Source: CAMLDH01 sp966250375
GTDB taxonomy: Bacteria; Pseudomonadota; Gammaproteobacteria; Burkholderiales; Burkholderiaceae_D
Assembly (NCBI GenBank): GCA_966250375.1
Contig: CBINHE010000033.1
Span: 1 to 40,598 of the forward strand
DNA length: 40,598 nucleotides
Direction of reading: 5' to 3'
The notes beneath the pieces are model-generated. The model saw nothing but the letters and a program-made list of their open reading frames with translations, had not been told where the DNA came from and made no database searches. Position numbers and translations under genes: made by a program. Below are positions 18,137 through 26,278 of the stretch, one piece after another; the stretch's first letter is position 1; the number at the start of each line of letters is the position of its first letter.

Positions 18137-18524
18137 CGTACTTATAGTTTCTTCTGCGCCGTCGATGACAGTTGTTTTAGCTCAAATGTCTGTTACGGCC
18201 AGTCAGCAAGAATCTCAACGGATAGGCTGTGTGTACCAGCGAATGCACACCAGTATCACGTCGGTTGGAAATTGCATCTCGTTGGTATTGAGCCTCTCGC
18301 GTCGTTCTCTTTTCAAAGCCAGCAGTCTACTTGGCAAATCGATGGCTTCGATTAACGCGACAGAACCGCCTTCGCGCACTTTGCGCCCGTCTCCGGATGC
18401 GCGCGTGCGGATGATGCCCCCATCTCTCGCAGCGTCCGGCTCTCCTCATTGCCCAAGTTCAAGCCTTTCCTCACTGCAAATCTTCATGCCGTTATACGAT
18501 CGTTTGACAGTATTTTTTGCGCGA
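18137..18524. other. Spacer between pseudopilin and ftsH, possible transposase scrap
   Basis: No intact gene is seen. On the minus strand, 18215-18277 reads MQFPTDVILVCIRWYTQPIR and then stops, which resembles the N-terminus of IS6-type transposases (FP-x-D-VI-x-x-x-x-RWY). It is too short to be sure. The ftsH promoter should lie at the right side of this interval as read on the minus strand. Confidence 0.3.
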
Positions 18525-19043
18525 TTACTTAAACCAGCGATAAGGCTCCATTGCATTGAGATGAACGCTAACAATCGGCTTGTCGCCATTGTGGTCCAAC
18601 GCCGAGCTCGACTCATCACGTACCAATTTCACCTGCAGACGTATGCGTTTTTGTCCCGACTTATCGGGCTCAAAATAATCGCCACGAATAATCCAGTAGG
18701 TTAATGAATGCTCGATCGGATCAAAGTACCAATAGCCTGCCTGCTGCATTTCAGATGCAGAATTTTTTAGTGCAGGCCTATAGTTGGCGGGCTTTTCTTC
18801 AAGCCAGTCCATCGGATTCTGTCGCACCAACAATGCATAGTCGTGAATTCGTCCCTGCACCAGCATCGTTGCCATCTCGATACGCAGCGCGCTTTTCAAC
18901 GCGCTGATTGTATACTCGACGTTGGCCTTTTCAGCTGCCTCCCGGTAATACGAGAGCCGGTTCAATAAAACGGCTACCAGGATCGCCGCTAGAATGGCCG
19001 TCACCAATAATTCCAAAAGCGAAAAACCGTGGATCTTTTTCAT
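18525..19043 (-). CDS. Type IV pilin-like / pseudopilin protein
   Basis: This is a 172-residue protein with a class III prepilin leader: a short basic leader MKKIHG, cleavage expected after Gly6, then FSLLELLVTAILAAILVAVL with the conserved Glu at mature position 5, and a long hydrophobic helix. The rest is a small soluble domain of no family I recognise, with aromatic-rich segments (GYWYFDP, TYWIIRGDYFEP). I chose the start at 19043 because it gives the canonical leader; the frame extends to 19172 without sense. It is the third gene after the ATPase and platform genes, so it is probably the main or sole pilin-like substrate of that machine. Confidence 0.8.
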   Translation of the reverse strand: MKKIHGFSLLELLVTAILAAILVAVLLNRLSYYREAAEKANVEYTISALKSALRIEMATMLVQGRIHDYALLVRQNPMDWLEEKPANYRPALKNSASEMQQAGYWYFDPIEHSLTYWIIRGDYFEPDKSGQKRIRLQVKLVRDESSSALDHNGDKPIVSVHLNAMEPYRWFK

Positions 19044-19122
19044 GGAATTCGCCGCAAGCCGGCAAGGCAAGCAACGCTTTTCGGCCTGCCTCCAAGCCCC
19101 CGATCCGAGCACATGAATCCGG

Positions 19123-20358
19123 TCATTTATGAATGGCCACCTTGCCCAGATCCCATATAGGCAGGAAGACACCCAGCGCCAGGATCAAAACAAGTATTCC
19201 CAGGCCGATGATGAGGATCGGTTCGAGTTGCGACGACAATGTTTTCAACTCGTAATCCACTTCGCGCTCATACATTTCCGCGATCTCGTCCATCAGATTA
19301 TCTAACGCGCCGGATTCCTCTCCGACAGCGACCATCTGCAACACAATGGGGGTAAAGACACCAGCCGCCGTCGCGGTGCGCAATATGCTCTCACCTCGTT
19401 CCACGCCGTCCCGCATTTTCTCGACACGACTGGCAATGTAGGCGTTATCGATTGTGTTAGCGACGACCGTTAACCCTTGCATGATCGGCACGCCACTTTT
19501 GCTTGACAACGCGAAGCTGCGAGCAAAACGCGCAAGGGCACTCTTCAATAGTATCTGCCCGACAATTGGAATGCCCAGCTTGAATTTATCCCATCGATAT
19601 CGCCCCTCCGGCGTGGCAATGTACAGCTTGAATGCTACCGCTGCACCAACCACCATGGCAAGAATCAGCGGCCAGAATTGCACCGTAAAATTGGATGTCG
19701 CGATGAGGATGCGCGTCATCAGCGGCAGTTCCGCATTGAATCCTGCATAGACCTTGGCGAATGCAGGAATGACGAACAAGTTGATGACGCCCATTGCCAA
19801 CACCATGGAAATCACGACAAACATCGGGTAACGCAATGCCGAACGCACACGCTCGTTCATCTCTCGTTCAAATTCGAGATGGTCGAATAGACGCAGGAAA
19901 ACCTCCTCCAGTCGGCCGGTTGTCTCACCGATGCGCACCATGCTCAGATAGAACGAAGAAAACACGTCCGGATGGCGGCGCATTGCAGCCGATAATTCAC
20001 GCCCGGAATCGAGTGATTCACGCAGATCTTTCAGAATCCGCGCAAAGGATTTGTTGATCGCCGACTCTTGCAGGCCGGCCAAGCCGTGCATGATCGGCAC
20101 ACCTGCTTTCAACAATGAATACAACTGACGACTGAAGAGCTGGACATCAATGGCGCGCACCTTCGGCTCGGTCAATCGCGCCCACCGGCCACCCTCGCCC
20201 GCCCCGTTGTCAGCGGGATTTTTGGTCGGCAGTATCGCGACCGGCGTAACGCCCGTGCGCAAAAGTTGATCCGCTACCGCCCCGCTGTCCGCGCTTTCGA
20301 TGACGCCCTGCAGCAGTTCACCGCGAGCATTTCTGGCTTTGTAGGCAAAAAAAGGCAC
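19123..20358 (-). CDS. Type II secretion / type IV pilus inner-membrane platform protein (GspF/PilC/MshG family)
   Basis: This is a 411-residue polytopic membrane protein of the GspF/PilC family, which connects the cytoplasmic assembly ATPase to the growing pseudopilus. It starts MPFFAYKARNARGELLQGVI, typical of the family. It has two repeated GspF domains (about 75-195 and 275-400), with hydrophobic helices near residues 175-200, 225-245 and at the C-terminus. The repeat landmarks are LYSLLKAGVPIMHGLAGL and SFALSSKSGVPIMQGLTVV. It lies 8 bases after the ATPase stop and 79 bases before the pseudopilin start. It is closest in style to MSHA-type MshG, but subfamily assignment is inference. Confidence 0.88.
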   Translation of the reverse strand: MPFFAYKARNARGELLQGVIESADSGAVADQLLRTGVTPVAILPTKNPADNGAGEGGRWARLTEPKVRAIDVQLFSRQLYSLLKAGVPIMHGLAGLQESAINKSFARILKDLRESLDSGRELSAAMRRHPDVFSSFYLSMVRIGETTGRLEEVFLRLFDHLEFEREMNERVRSALRYPMFVVISMVLAMGVINLFVIPAFAKVYAGFNAELPLMTRILIATSNFTVQFWPLILAMVVGAAVAFKLYIATPEGRYRWDKFKLGIPIVGQILLKSALARFARSFALSSKSGVPIMQGLTVVANTIDNAYIASRVEKMRDGVERGESILRTATAAGVFTPIVLQMVAVGEESGALDNLMDEIAEMYEREVDYELKTLSSQLEPILIIGLGILVLILALGVFLPIWDLGKVAIHK

Positions 20359-20366
20359 CGTGATTC

Positions 20367-22070
20367 CTAATCGTTGAGCTGGTTACTGATGCGCATGGCT
20401 TCGGCTATCGTGGTTTTGCCTGCAACGACCAATGCCACTGCATGGCGGCGCAAGGTATTGCCGGCCATTTCGGCATTCGCCACTTTCAGGAAATGCGCCG
20501 GATCGGAATGATTGGCGGCGTCCGCCACGGCCTCCGTCATTACCAGCATTTCATAGACGCCTGTTCGCCCGAGATAGCCCATGCCGTTGCAATGCGAGCA
20601 GCCGCGCCCATGCAGATAGCGACGCGCATCGACGGTATCCTTCAGCTCGGCTTTTAACCACTCCCGCTCGGTCGGTTTCGGCTCGCAGGTTTCAGCACAA
20701 CTTTCGCAAATGAGACGCACCAGGCGCTGCGCCAATACGGCCTGCACGGAGGATGCCACCATGAAGCGCGGCACGCCCATGTCCAGCAAGCGAATCGGCG
20801 TATTTACCGCGTCGTTGGTATGCAAAGTGGACAGAACCAGATGACCGGTCATGGCTGCGCTCAACGCGATCTGCGCCGTTTCGCGGTCGCGAATCTCGCC
20901 GACCAGCACGATGTCGGGGTCCTGACGCAATGCGGATCGCAGCACCCGGGCAAACGTCAGTTCGATCTTGTCGTTGACCTGCACCTGGTTGATGCCGGGA
21001 AGTCGGTATTCGACCGGGTCTTCGACGGTGATCAACTTTCTTTCCAGCGTATTCAACTCAGCCAGCGCGCCGTACAGGGTGGTGGTTTTACCGCTGCCGG
21101 TGGGACCGGTTACCAGAACCAGTCCGTTCGGGCGCTGGATAATCGCACGGAATTTTTCCAGCATGCCGGCCGGCATGCCGATGGAATCCAGCTTCAGGGT
21201 GCCGCCGCTCTGATTCAACAAACGCATCACGACCGATTCACCATGCTGGGTTGGCATGGTCGAGATCCGCACGTCGATCGACTGATGCTTGACCTTGATG
21301 GCGAAACGTCCATCCTGCGGCAAGCGCTTTTCGGAGATATCGAGCCCAGACATCAGCTTCAGACGCAGGGCCAGCGACGGTGCGATTTTGATGTCCGCTT
21401 CGGTTTGCAAATGCAGCACGCCATCGATTCGGAAGCGGATCTGCAACCGCCCCTCCTGCGGTTCGATATGGATATCCGAAGCACGTACCTGCACCGCATC
21501 GTCGAATACCGATTGCAGCAGTTTGACGACGGGCGCTTCTTCCAGGCCGGCAGTCTTTCCCAGCGAGCCAAAATCGACGTAGCTGTCGCCGAGATCCTGC
21601 TCCAGTTCGCGCGCAAAATCCGTAATCTCTTCGGTACGGCGATAGATGCGGTCGATGCTTTGCAGCAGTTCGCTTTCGTTGACCACCGCAAGTTCGATCG
21701 GCCTTTTTACCGTACGGGAAATTTCGTCATAGGCGAACAGATCGGTCGGGTCGGCCATCCCGACCAATAAAGCACCGCGCCGATCTTCCAGCGCGATCGC
21801 CCGAAAACGCCGCGCCTGAGTTTCCGGCAACATGCGCACCGTGTCTGAATTGACGTTGTAAAACTTGAGATTGATGTAAGGGATATTCAATTGGCTTGCC
21901 AGCGCGCCGGAGATTTGCTCTTCGGTGACAAAGCCGTTTTCCACAAAAACCCGACCGAGTTTGCGCCCAGTCCGTTTTTGCTCACCCAGTGAAAACTGTA
22001 ATTGCTCGTCGGATAGCAGCTTTTGCTGCACCAGAATCTCGCCCAAGCGAACTTTCTCCGGCCTTGCCAT
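20367..22070 (-). CDS. Pilus/secretion assembly ATPase with MshEN c-di-GMP-binding domain (GspE/PilB/MshE family)
   Basis: This is a 567-residue hexameric assembly ATPase. The N-terminus carries two 24-residue MshEN motifs, residues 8-31 (begins RLGEILV, ends LGEQ) and 37-60 (begins KLGRVFV, ends LASQ), separated by five residues. That is the published layout of the MshEN c-di-GMP-binding site. The catalytic core has Walker A GPTGSGKTTTLYGAL, an Asp box, Walker B DPDIVLVGEIRDRET and the His box HLVLSTLHTND. Two CxxC pairs near the C-terminus (CESC and CSHC) form the usual zinc finger. The start at 22070 has AAGGG upstream. It is the first gene of a three-gene set with the platform protein and pseudopilin, so pseudopilus extension is probably controlled by cyclic di-GMP. 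Confidence 0.9.
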   Translation of the reverse strand: MARPEKVRLGEILVQQKLLSDEQLQFSLGEQKRTGRKLGRVFVENGFVTEEQISGALASQLNIPYINLKFYNVNSDTVRMLPETQARRFRAIALEDRRGALLVGMADPTDLFAYDEISRTVKRPIELAVVNESELLQSIDRIYRRTEEITDFARELEQDLGDSYVDFGSLGKTAGLEEAPVVKLLQSVFDDAVQVRASDIHIEPQEGRLQIRFRIDGVLHLQTEADIKIAPSLALRLKLMSGLDISEKRLPQDGRFAIKVKHQSIDVRISTMPTQHGESVVMRLLNQSGGTLKLDSIGMPAGMLEKFRAIIQRPNGLVLVTGPTGSGKTTTLYGALAELNTLERKLITVEDPVEYRLPGINQVQVNDKIELTFARVLRSALRQDPDIVLVGEIRDRETAQIALSAAMTGHLVLSTLHTNDAVNTPIRLLDMGVPRFMVASSVQAVLAQRLVRLICESCAETCEPKPTEREWLKAELKDTVDARRYLHGRGCSHCNGMGYLGRTGVYEMLVMTEAVADAANHSDPAHFLKVANAEMAGNTLRRHAVALVVAGKTTIAEAMRISNQLND

Positions 22071-22305
22071 ATTGAACCCTTGCTTGAAAAATCACACGGG
22101 TATTCTATGCGACAAAAGTGCCGGTCGGAACAGATTGTTGTGGGTCTGCATTATCTGCGTTTGCGTTCGGTGCTTCCTTCGTGATCACTTTGAATGATCG
22201 TGCGCCTTCAGCGTATGCACACCAGCTTTCGGTATTTCAGTAATAATATGGCGAGCAAAAACATAATCATCGCTGAACCCATCCCACTTTTCCTTTTGAA
22301 TAGCC

Positions 22306-23061
22306 ATGTCTGCCGAACTCCAAGCCTCCCGCCGCGATGCCACACTAATTCTGACCTTATCCAATCCGAGCACAAAGAACGCGCTGCATCCCGACATGTA
22401 CGCCGCAGCCATTGAAACCTTGTCCACTGCAGAGCGCGATGATTCGGTACGCGCCGTCATCCTTACCGGTGCCGACAACATCTTTTGCGCGGGCACCAAC
22501 CTGAATCGCCTGCTCGAAAATCGCAGCAAAGACAAGTCGGAGCAAGCCGATGCCATCGACAACCTGCATGGCTGGGTCGAAGCGATTCGCGATTGCCCGA
22601 AGCCTGTGATCGCAGCAGTTGAAGGCGCGGCTGCCGGAGGTGGATTTTCACTGGCATTGGCATGCGACATGATCGTGGCCGGTGCCTCGGCCGAATTTTC
22701 GATGACTTATTCGAGGATGGGTTTGACGCCGGACGGTGGAGGTTCATGGTTCCTGGCGCAGTCGCTACCTCGTCAGCTTGTCACTGAAATTCTGCTCGAA
22801 GGCAAACCCATCTTATCGCCTCGACTGTACGATCTCGGCGTGGTGAACAAGGTCGTGCCGGACGGGACTGCGTTGGATGCCGCACTATCATGGTCCGACG
22901 AGCTTGCCGGCCTCTCGCCTAACGCGGTCGAACGCATCAAATCGCTGGTGCGCGGTGCTCAAGGCAATTCCCTTTCGCAGCATTTTGAAGCGGAAAAACA
23001 GAACTTTATCGAAAGTCTTCATCATCATGCGCACTTGAGATTCCAAGAGGAGAAACAATGA
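22306..23061 (+). CDS. Enoyl-CoA hydratase/isomerase family protein (possibly alternative oxepin-CoA hydrolase)
   Basis: This is a 251-residue crotonase-fold enzyme acting on a CoA thioester. The oxyanion-hole segment is visible as VIAAVEGAAAGGGFSLALAC, and the second active-site loop as YSRMGLTPDGGGSWFL. The usual hydratase glutamate after the glycines is replaced, as in the PaaG/oxepin-type branch. The whole sequence style matches proteins often named oxepin-CoA hydrolase, alternative type, of the phenylacetate pathway. No other paa gene is nearby, so that role is inference. The ATG at 22306 lacks a clear ribosome-binding site. The stop overlaps the next gene (ATGA at 23058), so the two are co-translated. 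Confidence 0.85.
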   Translation: MSAELQASRRDATLILTLSNPSTKNALHPDMYAAAIETLSTAERDDSVRAVILTGADNIFCAGTNLNRLLENRSKDKSEQADAIDNLHGWVEAIRDCPKPVIAAVEGAAAGGGFSLALACDMIVAGASAEFSMTYSRMGLTPDGGGSWFLAQSLPRQLVTEILLEGKPILSPRLYDLGVVNKVVPDGTALDAALSWSDELAGLSPNAVERIKSLVRGAQGNSLSQHFEAEKQNFIESLHHHAHLRFQEEKQ

Positions 23062-23750
23062 TCGACGTCTATTCCACCGCCACACCCAACGGCCACAAAG
23101 TCCACATCATGCTGGAAGAATGTGGTTTGCCCTATCGGATTCATCACATCGACATCGGTGCCGGTGACCAGTTCAAGCCCGACTTTCTGGCAATTTCACC
23201 GAACAACAAAATCCCTGCCATCGTCGATACCGAGGGTCCGGACGGCGAACCGTTCTCTTTGTTCGAATCCGGTGCGATCCTGGTTTATCTTGCCAGCAAA
23301 GCCGGCAAGTTTCTCGGCAATACCGATCGCGAGAAGTTCACGATCTTGCAGTGGCTGATGTTCCAGATGGGCGGCGTCGGCCCGATGCTGGGGCAGGCTC
23401 ATCACTTCCGCCTCTATGCGCCGGAAAAGATCGAGTACGCGATCAATCGCTATACCAATGAAGCGAAGCGTCTGTACGGTGTAATCGACAAGCAAGTATC
23501 AAAGACACCATACCTTGCCGGTAATGAATACTCGATCGCCGATATCGCGACGTTTCCGTGGCTGCGCTCATGGAAAAATCAGGGAATTGATTGGGCCGAT
23601 TATCCGCATGCGAAGCGCTGGTTCGACGAGATCGCTGCTCGTCCTGCGGTCAAGCGCGGTGTCGAAGTGCTGGCGAATCTGCGCAAGCCCTTGGTAGATG
23701 ACAAGGCGAAAGAAGCATTGTTTGGCGCTACGCAGTACGCGCGGCGCTGA
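23058..23750 (+). CDS. Glutathione S-transferase family protein (YfcG/Nu class-like)
   Basis: This is a 230-residue two-domain protein with a thioredoxin-like N-terminal domain (YSTATPNGHKVHIMLEE, then NNKIPAIVD and FESGAILVYLASK, the glutathione-binding cis-Pro and ESGA sites). An all-helical C-terminal domain follows (YLAGNEYSIADIATFPWLR). The TPNG motif and overall plan match E. coli YfcG, a disulfide-bond reductase using glutathione. It overlaps the crotonase-family gene by four bases. The preceding gene ends with GAGGAGAAACA, which supplies the ribosome-binding site. Confidence 0.88.
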   Translation: MIDVYSTATPNGHKVHIMLEECGLPYRIHHIDIGAGDQFKPDFLAISPNNKIPAIVDTEGPDGEPFSLFESGAILVYLASKAGKFLGNTDREKFTILQWLMFQMGGVGPMLGQAHHFRLYAPEKIEYAINRYTNEAKRLYGVIDKQVSKTPYLAGNEYSIADIATFPWLRSWKNQGIDWADYPHAKRWFDEIAARPAVKRGVEVLANLRKPLVDDKAKEALFGATQYARR

Positions 23751-23990
23751 TACGATCGGAGCACTCGTTGCTGCTCCCACCGCCCATCAAAACACTATGA
23801 AACGGGGTCCTGTTAGAGTCGGTCCCAGTAGGAAACTGCCTTGTCTGCGCCCGTTAGAACGGTTTGCGCTCCGATGCAACAAGGTAGGGTGCGCCCCGCG
23901 CACCAGTGCTCTTGCAATGGTATCGGTGCGCGGGGCGCACCCTACAGTGATTTGCATCCGCTCTAGGTACTAGCCAGGGCGACTTCCTTC
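23751..23990. other. Spacer containing an inverted REP pair
   Basis: No gene is seen between the stop of the glutathione transferase and the stop of the convergent MaoC gene. The only structured sequence is the repeat listed at 23884-23945, which could also act as a bidirectional transcript end. Confidence 0.5.
23884..23945. repeat. Inverted pair of REP sequences (BIME-like)
   Basis: Two perfect 21-base inverted copies, 23884-23904 and 23925-23945, are separated by 20 bases. Each begins (reading inward) with GTAG followed by its own small hairpin, GGTGCG-CCCCG-CGCACC. A GTAG tetranucleotide next to a palindrome is the layout of REP elements mobilised by REP-associated tyrosine transposases (RAYT). 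The element lies between two convergent genes, the usual site for such elements. No RAYT gene is in this window. Confidence 0.8.
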
Positions 23991-24443
23991 TTAATACCGC
24001 CGCGAAATCGATTCGGCGACACATACCGGTTTGTCGCCGCCCTCCTGCTCCATTATTACTTGCCACGTCATCTGTGCGCCGCCCTCGATATCTTCGACGG
24101 TCAACAAGGTCATCCTTCCGCGCACGCGACTGCCGACTGACACAATGGAAGGAAAGCGCACTTTGTTCAACCCGTAATTGACGCCCATTTTGACGTCCGT
24201 CATCACAAACGCGTTCTCCATCAGCATCGGCAATAGCGATAGCGTCAGAAAGCCGTGCGCGACCGTACCGCCGAAGGGTGATTCTTTACGGCAGCGTTCG
24301 ACATCGAGATGTATCCATTGACGATCACCGGTCGCTTCTGCGAACAGATTCACGCGTTCCTGAGTGATTTGAATCCAGTCCGATACCGCGACTTCCTGTC
24401 CGATCAAGCCTTTCAATTCTGCCAGCGATGCGATTTCACGCAT
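23991..24443 (-). CDS. MaoC family dehydratase
   Basis: This is a 150-residue hot-dog-fold protein, probably an (R)-specific enoyl-CoA hydratase. The hydratase motif is clear: FAEATGDRQWIHLD with the catalytic Asp and His, followed by SPFGGTVAHGFLTLSL. The size is typical of the single-domain members. The start at 24443 has GGAGACTTC upstream. It is convergent with the preceding glutathione transferase gene. The substrate is unknown. Confidence 0.9.
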   Translation of the reverse strand: MREIASLAELKGLIGQEVAVSDWIQITQERVNLFAEATGDRQWIHLDVERCRKESPFGGTVAHGFLTLSLLPMLMENAFVMTDVKMGVNYGLNKVRFPSIVSVGSRVRGRMTLLTVEDIEGGAQMTWQVIMEQEGGDKPVCVAESISRRY

Positions 24444-25041
24444 GAAGTCTCCTTTGCAATTTTATTTTGGTGTTCATTCGTTGGGGATATTGGCACCGAA
24501 ATCGAGGTCAAATCAACGTATTTCGCTTCAAGCTCAAAAACGGCTGATTTCAGTCCCCAAATTGAAAGCTGACCTCTCGCTTGCCGGTATTTTGTTCGCG
24601 ACTGTTGCTGCATACGGTGCTTCGGTTCACGCACTTCAGAATGCCGAAATTTCCAGCTTTGCTTCCGTGCAGGACGACGGTTCGCTGAAACTCAGTGATT
24701 ACCTTGTTCATCTCTACGGAATCTATATTCCGCCAACGGATCAGACCTGCTATACCTTCATCCGTCCGATGCCGTGCGGAACCAGAGCATCGCTTGCGCT
24801 CAACTTCAAAATCGAGGGTAACTTCGTTCACTGCATTGAACGTGCGCGCTATCCGGATGGCAGTATCGTGGCGAGTTGCAAGGTGGACGAGCAGGATTTG
24901 AGCGAATGGATGCTCCAAAAGGGATGGGCGGTGGCATTGCCAGATGCGCCATTTGAATATACGGCGATGGAAAAGATTGCTCGCTCAAGAGGTGTGGGAG
25001 TGTGGGGAATACCAGTCGAGCAAGTGAGGAAGTACAGATAG
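24442..25041 (+). CDS. Thermonuclease-fold (SNase-like) protein lacking catalytic residues
   Basis: This protein of up to 199 residues has a C-terminal about 130 residues matching the staphylococcal-nuclease OB fold: VQDDGSLKLSDYLVHLYGIY, ARYPDGSIVASCKV and EQDLSEWMLQKGWAVALP. By alignment to the family, the catalytic Arg, Glu and second Arg are replaced (VHLYGIYIPP where RL-x-GIDxPE is expected; DGSIVA where GR-x-A is expected), so nuclease activity is unlikely. A hydrophobic stretch (SLAGILFATVAAYGASVHA) looks like a signal peptide. The start is uncertain. The ATG at 24442 gives a long polar leader and lies on the divergent maoC start; a TTG at 24562 would place the signal peptide at the N-terminus. 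Neither has a good ribosome-binding site. Confidence 0.7.
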   Translation: MKSPLQFYFGVHSLGILAPKSRSNQRISLQAQKRLISVPKLKADLSLAGILFATVAAYGASVHALQNAEISSFASVQDDGSLKLSDYLVHLYGIYIPPTDQTCYTFIRPMPCGTRASLALNFKIEGNFVHCIERARYPDGSIVASCKVDEQDLSEWMLQKGWAVALPDAPFEYTAMEKIARSRGVGVWGIPVEQVRKYR

Positions 25042-25196
25042 CGCAAATTTGGTCTATACAAATCTGAAGCCATAATGGCTTCAAATAGATATATCCATAG
25101 GTCAGCAGCTTGGCACACGATCTGACCATGCGTCTATACTGGTCAAACGTATCATTCCTCTGCCAATTGTGGAGGTCACTTCTTCAAGGAAATATC

Positions 25197-25457
25197 ATGA
25201 GGTCTACAAGGGCAACCGCGGCAGTCGAGCGCCTCAAGGCACGTAGCGGCAATGAGCAATATTCGATGGTGCGCACCGCAGACGGCTTGTTTTACCTCGT
25301 GCTGAATTCCGGCACCACACCGCCTGAACGACTGAGCGATTCACTCGAGCTGGATGCATTTGTGAAGTTCGTCAACGCATTCGGGCCACAGGTTCCCAGA
25401 AGAGTCACCAAGCAGGATGCCGCATTCGAAAAGCAGTTAACCAAGAAAGTTATGTAA
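25197..25457 (+). CDS. Small conserved hypothetical protein
   Basis: This is an 86-residue soluble, basic protein with no signal peptide or membrane segment. I do not recognise a domain. It reads as coding throughout, with a regular alternation of charged and hydrophobic residues (AAVERLKARSGNEQYSMVRT, DGLFYLVLNSG, LDAFVKFVNAFG) and a lysine-rich C-terminus. The ATG at 25197 follows AAGGA six bases upstream; the open frame from 25110 has a non-coding-looking leader. It sits just before a glutathione transferase gene, with 40 bases between them. Confidence 0.65.
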   Translation: MRSTRATAAVERLKARSGNEQYSMVRTADGLFYLVLNSGTTPPERLSDSLELDAFVKFVNAFGPQVPRRVTKQDAAFEKQLTKKVM

Positions 25458-25497
25458 CGGTGTGCGACCGCGTGTTGCCGACGTGCAGGATAAAACA

Positions 25498-26241
25498 GTG
25501 AACCCTTCCCACATGCGCTATGAGTTTTACTACTGGCCAACAATACAGGGCCGAGGGGAATTTATTCGGCTTGCATTGGAGGAAGCGGATGCCGATTATG
25601 TCGATGTCGCGCGGCGTTCGGAACATAGTGGAATGGGCGTGCCGGCGTTGATGCGCTTTTTGGAGAGCACGGCGATCGAATATCCACCATTCGCCCCGCC
25701 CTTTTTGAAAGCGGGCGATCAGATCATCGGACAGACCGCAAACATCCTCGCATTTCTTGGGCCGCGGCTCGGCTTGGTATCAAAAGATGAACCTGGTCGT
25801 CTATGGGCGAATCAGTTACAGCTCACGGTCGCCGATCTGATAACCGAGGTTCATGACACGCATCATCCGATTGCAAGCAGCCTGTACTACAAAGACCAGA
25901 AGCCGGAAGCGCTGCGGCGCGCAGCGAACTTTACCGCAGAACGTCTGCCGAGATTTCTCGACTATTTCGAATCCATACTGGAACGCAATCCGCACGGCAT
26001 CAATTACATGGTCGGTGATGCGCTATCTTATGTTGATCTGTCGATGTTTCAGATTGTTGCCGGGCTACGTTATGCATTTCCGCGCATGATGAAGAAGCTG
26101 GAACCCGATTACGCGCGACTGATCGCACTGCATGATCGTGTCATCTTGCGTCCACGGATCAAGGCTTATCTGGCATCCGTGCGGCGGGTCCCGTTCAGCA
26201 AGGGAGGGATTTTCCGCCACTATACGGAACTTGATAGCTAG
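25498..26241 (+). CDS. Glutathione S-transferase family protein (sigma-like)
   Basis: This is a 247-residue glutathione transferase. The N-terminus FYYWPTIQGRGEFIRLALEE carries the Tyr and the GRGE-x-IRL pattern typical of sigma/alpha/mu-like transferases. The cis-Pro region is PPFAPPFLKAGDQIIGQTANILAFL. The C-terminal helical domain follows (YMVGDALSYVDLSMFQIV). The start is not certain: GTG 25498 has AGGA about eight bases upstream; ATG 25513 has none; GTG 25462 would add an unlikely leader. The substrate is unknown. Confidence 0.82.
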   Translation: MNPSHMRYEFYYWPTIQGRGEFIRLALEEADADYVDVARRSEHSGMGVPALMRFLESTAIEYPPFAPPFLKAGDQIIGQTANILAFLGPRLGLVSKDEPGRLWANQLQLTVADLITEVHDTHHPIASSLYYKDQKPEALRRAANFTAERLPRFLDYFESILERNPHGINYMVGDALSYVDLSMFQIVAGLRYAFPRMMKKLEPDYARLIALHDRVILRPRIKAYLASVRRVPFSKGGIFRHYTELDS

Positions 26242-26278
26242 GGCGTATTTTCCGAGGATGCAGTACCAGACTTCATTT

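Noticed and set aside
18215..18277. Possible IS6-type transposase N-terminal scrap
   Set aside because: Twenty residues only; suggestive of the family start but could be chance. Mentioned in the spacer entry and not claimed as a mobile element.
22185..22307. A 40-codon minus-strand frame (MAIQKEKWDGFSDDYVFARH...) opposite the start of the crotonase-family gene
   Set aside because: It has protein-like composition and a possible GGAG upstream, but it overlaps the start of a clear gene on the other strand and matches nothing I know. Not listed as a gene.
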